A DNA stretch of 49,627 nucleotides, from contig NZ_JAGWUA010000009.1 in NCBI RefSeq assembly GCF_028868675.1, positions 1-49,627 of the forward strand. The letters run 5' to 3'. The notes under the pieces were generated by a model. That model was not told where the DNA came from and made no database searches. It saw only the letters and a program-made list of their open reading frames with translations. Source of the stretch: Bradyrhizobium sp. (GTDB lineage Bacteria; Pseudomonadota; Alphaproteobacteria; Rhizobiales; Xanthobacteraceae). Numbering within the stretch: position 1 is the stretch's first letter; every line of letters begins with the position of its first letter. Position numbers and translations under genes: made by a program. Shown here in pieces: positions 43,683-49,627 of this stretch.

Positions 43683-43972
43683 AGCTCCGATATACCCTCC
43701 CCGCTCTCGCAGACCTCGATTCGATCCTGACCTACATTGCAGCAGCTTCCCCACAGGGAGCAGGACGCGTCCAGCGACGTATCCAGGACGTCGCCGATCT
43801 GTTGCTGGCGCATCCGGAGATCGGCATCCGAACCGACGATCCGGATATTCGAAGGTTGACAACGACGCCTTACCCCTTCCTGATCTTCAATGAAATCGCG
43901 GCCGACGAAATCGTCATCCACGCCATCCGGCACGCTGCGCAAGACCCCGGCGGAATGCCTGGCGCTCGCTGA
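43679..43972 (+). CDS. RelE/ParE family toxin
   Basis: A 97-residue basic protein starting at GTG 43679 inside the antitoxin stop (GTGA). The fold markers are LRYTLPALADLDSILTYIAAASPQGAGRVQRRIQDVADLLLAHPEIGIRTDDPDIRRLTTTPYPFLIFNEIAADEIVIHAIRHAAQDP: the helical hairpin, the Arg/Tyr strand and the C-terminal HAIRHAAQDP typical of ParE proteins. ParE toxins inhibit gyrase, RelE cleaves mRNA; the HAIRHAAQDP end favours ParE. It converges on the glpD-like gene. Confidence 0.88.
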   Translation: MKLRYTLPALADLDSILTYIAAASPQGAGRVQRRIQDVADLLLAHPEIGIRTDDPDIRRLTTTPYPFLIFNEIAADEIVIHAIRHAAQDPGGMPGAR

Positions 43973-43978
43973 CCGACT

Positions 43979-45448
43979 TCAACACACGCTGGCCATGAAC
44001 GCGGCCAGCGCGTCGCGGTCGGCTTGCGACATGGTCAGGCCGAGCTTGGAGCGGCGCCACAGGATGTCGTCGGGAAAGCGAGCCCATTCCGTCGTCATGA
44101 GATAGCGCACCTCGGCGCCCGTCAGTTCCGGGCCGAAGGTCGGACCGAGGTCGGCGCGGCTCGTGGCCTCGCCCAGCACGGCGGAAAGCCGCGAGCCATA
44201 GGCCGCCACCAGGCGCCGGGCCTGCGGCTCGGCGAGGAATCGCCAGCGGTCGCGCACAACGTCGACCTCGTCGTCGAAGCGCTGCCAGGCGAAATCGCCG
44301 CCCGGCAGAACGGCGCCGGCCGTCCAGCGCGGCGACATCGGATAAAACGGCGTCAGCCGGCTGACGGCCCGCTCCGCGCGCAACCGCGAGATCGTGACGT
44401 CGCCGCCGAAGATCGTGATCAGCGGCGCCCGGCGCCTGCGCGCGTCGACGACGAGCGCGCCGTCCCGCGTGAGGCGCCGCTGCGCGGGGTCTTGCGCCAG
44501 GTTGACGCCGGAGACGGTCCGAACCACGTCGGTCGGCTCGACCCGTTCGCGGAAGTAGCGGTTGGCCGCCTCGCAGAGATAGCTGACGTCGGCCGCCGGC
44601 ATGGCGACAATCCCCGGATCGCCCTTGAAGGGATGCGTGGCGGTGCCGATCAGCGTGAAGTCGCGCTCGAAGGGGCTCGCGAAGATCAGCCGCCCGTCGC
44701 TGTGCTGGAACACGTAGACATCGTCGGACTCGAACAGCCGGCGCACGATGATCTGGCTGATCTGAATGGCGCCTGCGGCCGGCGGCTTCTGCCGCAGCAC
44801 GGTCTCGGCGACCATCGAGGTCCAGCCGCCGGTGGCGTTGACCAGCGCGCGCGCCGTGATTGCCCGACGATGCCCGCGATCAACCACCGCAAGGCGCCAG
44901 ATATCCGTCCGGTCCGCACGCACGCAGCGCGCGCCGGTGCGGATGACGGCGCCGCGTTCGGCCGCATCCAGTGCGGTCAAGATCACGAGCCGGGCATCGT
45001 CGACCACGCAGTCCGAATATTCGAAGGCGGTGCCGAACGGCCGCTTCAGAGCATTGCCAACCGGATGGTGGGTGATGTCGATCGTCGCCGACGGCGGCAG
45101 ACCGTTCCGCCGCGTCAGGCGGTCATAGAGCAGGAGGCCGGCGCGCACGAGCCAGGGCGGCCGCTCATCCGAATGGGAGGGGATGGCGAAGCGCATCGGG
45201 CGGACCAGATGCGGCGCGATCTTGAGCCAGGTGCCGCGCTCGGCGAGGGCTCGCCGCACCCGCCAGAAGCCGCGGCGCTCGAGCACCGACAGGTCGCCGT
45301 GGACCAGGCGCGGCGTAGCCGAGGAGGCCGCGCCGCCGAGGTCGCCCTGCTCGAACAGGATCACCCGCAGGCCACGACCGGCGGCGTCACGCGCGATGCT
45401 GACGCCGTTCAGGCCGCCGCCGATGATCGCGAGATCGTAATCCGCCAT
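43979..45448 (-). CDS. Divergent FAD-dependent glycerol-3-phosphate dehydrogenase (GlpD-like)
   Basis: A 489-residue protein of the GlpD fold: FAD motif LAIIGGGLNGVSIARDAAGRGLRVILFEQGDLGGAASS, WLKIAPHLVRPMRF, FEYSDCVVDDARLVILTALDAAERGA, and VNATGGWTSMV. Two hallmark substrate-site blocks are altered: SSRSSKLIHGGLRYLE of classical GlpD reads SSATPRLVHGDLSVLE, and GGKLTTYR reads GGDVTISR. Loss of both Lys suggests a different substrate or a weak enzyme. A 6-base gap separates it from the toxin gene. The name GlpD would be a guess, so no symbol is given. Confidence 0.85.
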   Translation of the reverse strand: MADYDLAIIGGGLNGVSIARDAAGRGLRVILFEQGDLGGAASSATPRLVHGDLSVLERRGFWRVRRALAERGTWLKIAPHLVRPMRFAIPSHSDERPPWLVRAGLLLYDRLTRRNGLPPSATIDITHHPVGNALKRPFGTAFEYSDCVVDDARLVILTALDAAERGAVIRTGARCVRADRTDIWRLAVVDRGHRRAITARALVNATGGWTSMVAETVLRQKPPAAGAIQISQIIVRRLFESDDVYVFQHSDGRLIFASPFERDFTLIGTATHPFKGDPGIVAMPAADVSYLCEAANRYFRERVEPTDVVRTVSGVNLAQDPAQRRLTRDGALVVDARRRRAPLITIFGGDVTISRLRAERAVSRLTPFYPMSPRWTAGAVLPGGDFAWQRFDDEVDVVRDRWRFLAEPQARRLVAAYGSRLSAVLGEATSRADLGPTFGPELTGAEVRYLMTTEWARFPDDILWRRSKLGLTMSQADRDALAAFMASVC

Positions 45449-45490
45449 GAAGCCGTCGTGAGGGAACGAACAGAGGAGCCGCGCCCATCA

Positions 45491-48175
45491 CTAGCCGGTC
45501 TTGAGCGCAAGCTCCATCGTCTCCGCACGGCCGACCAGGCCGGCATAGCGTCCGATCGGCAGCGGCTTCCCGAGCAGGTAACCCTGCACGCCGTCGCAGC
45601 CCTCCCTGGCGAGGAAGGCGAGTTGTTCCGTCGTCTCGACGCCTTCGGCGATGATCGACATCTCCAGGCCGTGTCCGAGATCGATCACGGCGCGGACGAT
45701 CGCCGCCGATTGCGGGTTGCGGCCGAGATTGACGACGAAGGCGCGGTCGATCTTGATCTTGTCGAACGGGAACGCCTGCAGGTAGCTCAGCGAGGAATAG
45801 CCGCTGCCGAAATCGTCCATCGAGATGCGCACGCCCAGCGCCTTGAGCCGGCGCAGCAGGGCGAGGCCGCGGTCGAAATCCTCGATCAGCACGCCTTCGG
45901 TGATCTCGAGCTCCAGCCGGCCCGGGGCAAGGCCGGTCTCCAGCAGGATCGAATGCACGAGCCCGACCACGTCGCCGTGCATGAACTGCGCCGGCGACAG
46001 GTTGACGGCGACCTGGAGCGGCTTCGGCCAGGATGCGGCCTCGCGGCAGACCTCGCGCAGGATCCACTCGCCCATCTCGACGATCAGGCCGCTCTCTTCC
46101 GCAATCGGAATGAACTCGGCCGGCGACACCTGTCCGCGAACCGGATGCCGCCAGCGCGCCAGCGCCTCGAAGCCGATGATCTCACTCTCCGCCACGGTGT
46201 GGCCGGCGATCCCCTGCGGCTGGAAGGCGAGCGAGAGCTCGCCGTTCTTGATGGCCTTCGACAGGTCCTGGTGCAGCACGCGACGGTCGCGGATCTGCTG
46301 GTCCATCTCCGGCTGGTACAAGCTGATGGTTCCGCGCGACTTCTGCTTGGCGCGGAACAGGGCCGCGCTGGCGTTCGCCAGCAGCGAGGCGCCGTCGGTG
46401 CCGTTGTGCGGAAACACGGAGATGCCCGTGGTGACGCCGGCGCGGACCGCCCGGCCGTCGATCTGGAACTCCTGGGCGAGCGCCTCGCCGAGCTGGCGGG
46501 CCAGCGCCATGCCGGCCTCCGGCTGCCTGCCGTCGATGATCAGGCCGAACTCGTCGCCGGACAGGCGCGCGACCACACCGCCGCGCGCGACGTCCTGGAA
46601 GCGCTGGGCCACCTCGACCAGCAGCTTGTCACCGAGCGCATGGCCGAAGACGTCGTTGACCTCCTTCAGCCCGTCGAGATCGAGGCAGAGCACCGCGAAT
46701 TCCTCGCTCGTGCCCTCGCAGGCTTCGATCATCTGCGTCAACGCCTGCAGGAAGGCGGCCCGGTTCGGCAGATCGGTCAGGCCATCATGATAGGCCATGT
46801 GCGCCATGCGCGACTCGGTCTGCCTGCGGTCGGTAACGTCTTCGTGGGTCTTGATCAGGTATTGCGGCTCGCCGGCGTCGTCGAGCACGGTCATGCGCCG
46901 GGTCAGGAACAGCCGCAGGCCGTCCTTGGTCGAGATCGGATGTTCCTCGGTGAGGAGTCCCCGTTTCTTGATCGCCGCCTCGTCCCGCGCGATGATGAGC
47001 TTGGCTTCCTTGGCGTTGAAGATGTCCGCCGCGGTCAGGCCCATGGCGTCTTCGCGGCTGCGATTGAGAATTGCCTCGGCGCTGCGGTTGGCGAGCAGAT
47101 AGCGGCCGTCCTTGACCCGCTCCACGATCAGCGACACCGGGATGTTGTCGACCACGAGCTCGAGGAACTTCTTGGTGCTCTCGAGCTCCCGCGACAGCGA
47201 CCGGCGATCGGTGACGTCCTCGAACAGCGCGATCAGGAATTCCGGCTGGTTCTGCTCGTTGCGGGCGAGGACGCGGACGGAGGACAGGACGCGCGTCTCC
47301 GGCCCGCGCTCGACCTTGAACTCGTTGCGGAACTGCCCCTCGGGGGAATCCAGCGCCGCGCGATCGGCGGCCTCGATGCTCGCCGCCGTCGCGGGACGGA
47401 AGATCTCGTCGGCCCGCTTGCCGACGATGCGGTCGCGCGAGAAGCGCGAGAAGCGCTCGAAGGCGCGGTTGGCGAAGATGTAGCGGCCGTCCTCGATGTT
47501 CTTCGCGGCGACGCAGACCGGGACGTTGTCGAGCACCGATTCCAGGAACTGCTTGGTGGAGGCGAGCTGCCGCGACAGCTTGCGCTGTTCGCTGACGTCG
47601 AGATGGGTCGCCACCGAGCCGCCGTTCGGCAGCACGAAATACTTGACCAGGATGGCCCGGCCGCCCGGCAGCTCCGTGATCAGGCCGTTGTGGCTCTGCG
47701 CCTTCTCGTAGAACTCCTCGTTGCTGACGCCGAGCACGCCGCGGTCGCGACGCAACTCGAGGATGTCGTCACCGGACATGCTGTGCCAGAGGTCCGACCG
47801 CGACAGGCCGTAGATCTCGAGGTAGCGGTCGTTGCAGAAGATGACCCGCTGCCGCGAATCGGTCATCACCACGCCCTGGTTCAGATTATTGAGCGCGGAG
47901 GAGACGAAGGCGTTGCGCCGCAGCTGCATACGCCTGGCCCGGCGCAATGCGGAGTGGATCCACAGCACGATCGCCGCAAGAAGCGAGCAGACGGCAACGC
48001 CGCCGATCAGGGCTTCCCAGATCAGGTTGGGATCGAGATTGCCGACATAGCTTTGCGGGGCGAAATCGACCGACAACGCAAAGGCGCGTGCAGGCGCGAT
48101 CGCGCAGCCGAGGCACACGACGGCCTGCACAGCAATCAGGATAGTGCTGCCCGCGTGCCAGTTCTTCTCAGCCAT
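45491..48175 (-). CDS. Membrane PAS-GGDEF-EAL protein (cyclic-di-GMP turnover)
   Basis: An 894-residue protein. Two N-terminal transmembrane segments (STILIAVQAVVCLGCAIAPA and ALIGGVAVCSLLAAIVLWIH) flank a short periplasmic part. Three PAS domains follow (~90-460). The GGDEF domain has LTDLPNRAAFLQAL and the signature SGDEF, an often active variant. The EAL domain is intact: EALARW, NLSPAQF, ELEITEG, DDFGSGYSSLSYL, KIDRAFV, EGVET. It can probably degrade c-di-GMP; synthesis is possible. It stands alone, 42 bases from the GlpD-like gene. The 205 bases before it, shared with lhgO, hold a TTGACG with no clear -10. Confidence 0.95.
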   Translation of the reverse strand: MAEKNWHAGSTILIAVQAVVCLGCAIAPARAFALSVDFAPQSYVGNLDPNLIWEALIGGVAVCSLLAAIVLWIHSALRRARRMQLRRNAFVSSALNNLNQGVVMTDSRQRVIFCNDRYLEIYGLSRSDLWHSMSGDDILELRRDRGVLGVSNEEFYEKAQSHNGLITELPGGRAILVKYFVLPNGGSVATHLDVSEQRKLSRQLASTKQFLESVLDNVPVCVAAKNIEDGRYIFANRAFERFSRFSRDRIVGKRADEIFRPATAASIEAADRAALDSPEGQFRNEFKVERGPETRVLSSVRVLARNEQNQPEFLIALFEDVTDRRSLSRELESTKKFLELVVDNIPVSLIVERVKDGRYLLANRSAEAILNRSREDAMGLTAADIFNAKEAKLIIARDEAAIKKRGLLTEEHPISTKDGLRLFLTRRMTVLDDAGEPQYLIKTHEDVTDRRQTESRMAHMAYHDGLTDLPNRAAFLQALTQMIEACEGTSEEFAVLCLDLDGLKEVNDVFGHALGDKLLVEVAQRFQDVARGGVVARLSGDEFGLIIDGRQPEAGMALARQLGEALAQEFQIDGRAVRAGVTTGISVFPHNGTDGASLLANASAALFRAKQKSRGTISLYQPEMDQQIRDRRVLHQDLSKAIKNGELSLAFQPQGIAGHTVAESEIIGFEALARWRHPVRGQVSPAEFIPIAEESGLIVEMGEWILREVCREAASWPKPLQVAVNLSPAQFMHGDVVGLVHSILLETGLAPGRLELEITEGVLIEDFDRGLALLRRLKALGVRISMDDFGSGYSSLSYLQAFPFDKIKIDRAFVVNLGRNPQSAAIVRAVIDLGHGLEMSIIAEGVETTEQLAFLAREGCDGVQGYLLGKPLPIGRYAGLVGRAETMELALKTG

Positions 48176-48380
48176 CCGCCACCCGCAATTTCAACTGAGG
48201 ATTGTCTGGCTTCACGCGTTTGGATCGGGTAAACGCCTGTTCGCGCGACGGAAAAATGTGACGTCAAATACGGCAATTGCCCTGACATGATAAATGCTTC
48301 CTTAACGGCGAGCTATCCGGCGGCCCGTGTTCCGGGCGAGCCGGGCGTCGCTTCGCGGCCAATCGAATCCCTCGGCAACC

Positions 48381-49484
48381 ATGGATAGAGTCGATTGCGT
48401 CGTGATCGGAGCCGGCGTGGTCGGTTTGGCGGTGGCCCGGCGGCTGTCGCAGGCCGGACGCGAGGTCATCGTGCTGGAGGAGGCCGAGGGAATCGGCACC
48501 ATCACCTCCTCGCGCAACAGCGAGGTGATCCATGCCGGGATTTACTATCGCGCGGGCAGCTGGATGGCGCGCTTCTGCGTCAGCGGCAGGCACGCGCTCT
48601 ATCGCTACTGCAGGGAGCGCGGCATTCCGCACAGGAACTGCGGCAAGCTGATCGTCGCGGCCAATCCGGAGGAGACCGAGAAGCTGCAATCGATCAAGGC
48701 GCACGCCGAGGCCAACGACGTGCTCGACATGCAGCTGCTCTCGGGCGAGGCCGCGCGCGCGCTGGAGCCGGCGCTCGCCTGCGACGCCGCCCTGCTGTCG
48801 CCCTCCACGGGCATCGTCGACAGCCACGCCTACATGCTTTCGCTGCGCGGCGAGGCCGAGGAGGCCGGCGCCGCCTTTGCGTTTCATACGCCGCTGCTTC
48901 GCGCCAAGGCGGCCGGCGGCATGATCGAGATCGACGCCGGCGGCAAAGCTCCGATGACGCTGCAATGCCGGCTGCTGGTCAACGCCGCCGGGCTTTCAGC
49001 CACAACGGTGGCGCGCGGCATCGACGGGATGCCGCTGGAACGGATTCCGCCCGCCTATCTCGCCAAGGGCAATTATTTCAGCTGCAGCGCGCGGGCGCCG
49101 TTCTCGCGGCTGATCTATCCGGTGCCTGAACCCGGCGGGCTCGGCGTTCATCTGACGCTGGACATGGCGGGCCAGGCCAGATTCGGTCCCGACGTGGAGT
49201 GGATCGAGGCCATCGACTACGCCGTCGATCCGGCGCGCGCCGAACGGTTCTACCCGGCCATCCGCAAATACTGGCCGGGCCTGCCGGACCGCGCACTGAT
49301 GCCGAGCTATTCGGGCATCCGGCCGAAGATCGTTCCGCCCGCCGTGGCGACGCAGGACTTCCTGATCCAGGGTCCGCAGGACCATGGCGTCGAGGGCCTG
49401 ATCAATCTGTTCGGGATCGAGTCGCCGGGACTGACGTCGTCGCTTGCGATCGCCGATCATGTCGGCGCCATCGCAGAAATCTAG
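48381..49484 (+). CDS. lhgO: L-2-hydroxyglutarate oxidase / FAD-dependent oxidoreductase
   Basis: A 367-residue flavoprotein. ATG 48381 ([20 protein letters not shown]) begins at the FAD motif; the longer track frame adds a non-coding lead. The LhgO/L2HGDH pattern is [44 protein letters not shown] and [14 protein letters not shown]. The C-terminal GIRPKIVPP and [21 protein letters not shown] also match the family. It oxidises L-2-hydroxyglutarate to 2-oxoglutarate, removing an off-pathway metabolite and passing electrons to the quinone pool. SD is weak. A 14-base tandem duplication covers its stop codon. Confidence 0.9.
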   Translation: MDRVDCVVIGAGVVGLAVARRLSQAGREVIVLEEAEGIGTITSSRNSEVIHAGIYYRAGSWMARFCVSGRHALYRYCRERGIPHRNCGKLIVAANPEETEKLQSIKAHAEANDVLDMQLLSGEAARALEPALACDAALLSPSTGIVDSHAYMLSLRGEAEEAGAAFAFHTPLLRAKAAGGMIEIDAGGKAPMTLQCRLLVNAAGLSATTVARGIDGMPLERIPPAYLAKGNYFSCSARAPFSRLIYPVPEPGGLGVHLTLDMAGQARFGPDVEWIEAIDYAVDPARAERFYPAIRKYWPGLPDRALMPSYSGIRPKIVPPAVATQDFLIQGPQDHGVEGLINLFGIESPGLTSSLAIADHVGAIAEI

Positions 49485-49500
49485 ATGCAGAAATCTAGAT
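49473..49500 (+). repeat. Two tandem 14-base units over the lhgO stop codon
   Basis: GCAGAAATCTAGAT occurs at 49473-49486 and again at 49487-49500, head to tail. The first copy contains the TAG of lhgO. It is most simply a recent slippage or duplication event. Confidence 0.85.
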
Positions 49501-49504
49501 CATG

Positions 49505-49627
49505 ACGCGATCGTTCGAAATCGCATCATGATCTGATCGCTTGTTTGAGCTTGATCTCCGTGCAAACGCGTTACGCGCTTGTCGCGAGGCAAAGCCGGCT
49601 TCCACTTCCCGATCAGCTTCAAAAAGA
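49505..49627. repeat. Rhizobiales intergenic repeat at the right edge
   Basis: GCAAACGCGTTACGCGCTTGTCGCGAGGCAAAGCCGGCTTCCACTTCCCGATCA belongs to the family that typically reads GCGTTTGTCGCGAGG...CCGGTTTCCACTTTTCCGATCATGC. It is the relative of the GAGCATGATC palindrome at 32178. It continues beyond the window. Confidence 0.65.

Noticed and set aside
44024-48232. 1402-aa plus-strand ORF
   Set aside because: It spans the antisense of both the GlpD-like and GGDEF-EAL genes, and these carry full family motifs; the ORF is a codon-bias shadow.

Overview
The window looks like chromosomal DNA of a Bradyrhizobium-type alphaproteobacterium (Nitrobacteraceae). GC content is high and many gaps carry short palindromic intergenic repeats. 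The gene order nnrS / nnrR / hemN / nirK-nirV under TTGCG-N4-CGCAA boxes matches the denitrification locus known in Bradyrhizobium, and the tRNA-His lacks the extra 5' G, as is typical of one alphaproteobacterial clade. No complete transposon, prophage or CRISPR array is visible. An IS110-type transposase remnant and a decayed RES-domain gene are the only clear scars.

Layout. (1) 1-7 kb: the end of a GntR-type regulator, a featureless gap, a leftward pair (LVIVD-repeat protein plus a small secreted or anchored partner), a rightward ArsR regulator with two SRPBCC proteins, then leftward yqeY, epoxide hydrolase and DUF2189 membrane protein genes. (2) 7-15 kb: carA, a cupin, dps, a methyltransferase, a tRNA-like element, a candidate small RNA, carB and greA. 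(3) 15-20 kb: IS110 remnant, Lrp regulator, trxB, LysR regulator, a candidate sRNA with its own terminator, and a DapA-like enzyme behind a structured leader. (4) 20-27 kb: two 49-residue single-helix proteins in tandem, an orphan ParA ATPase, a small secreted Cys protein, a RES pseudogene, tRNA-His, a phasin and a 1034-residue PdhS/PleC/DivJ-like histidine kinase. (5) 26.6-33.2 kb: the denitrification/anaerobic island: nnrS, nnrR, a DUF1858 protein, hemN, a small membrane protein, nirK and nirV, with four CRP/FNR-type boxes. (6) 33-43.4 kb: scoB-scoA, an AsmA protein, a sugar ABC importer without an ATPase, and facing it potG-potH-potI without a binding protein. (7) 43.4-49.6 kb: a ParE-type toxin-antitoxin pair, a divergent GlpD-like protein, a PAS-GGDEF-EAL protein, an L-2-hydroxyglutarate oxidase and repeats.

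How it fits together. carA and carB make carbamoyl phosphate but are separated by unrelated genes, and carB appears to sit behind its own promoter and a terminator-bounded RNA. In the island, NnrR probably activates nirK, nnrS and itself through the boxes. HemN supplies haem without oxygen, NirK reduces nitrite to NO, and NirV and NnrS are accessory. The most promising undescribed items are the promoter-RNA-terminator unit before carB, the odd tRNA-like element next to it, the tandem microprotein cassettes, the CU-rich sRNA at 18.4 kb, and the alternative structures before the DapA-like gene. Everything here was read by eye; no database search or folding program was run.
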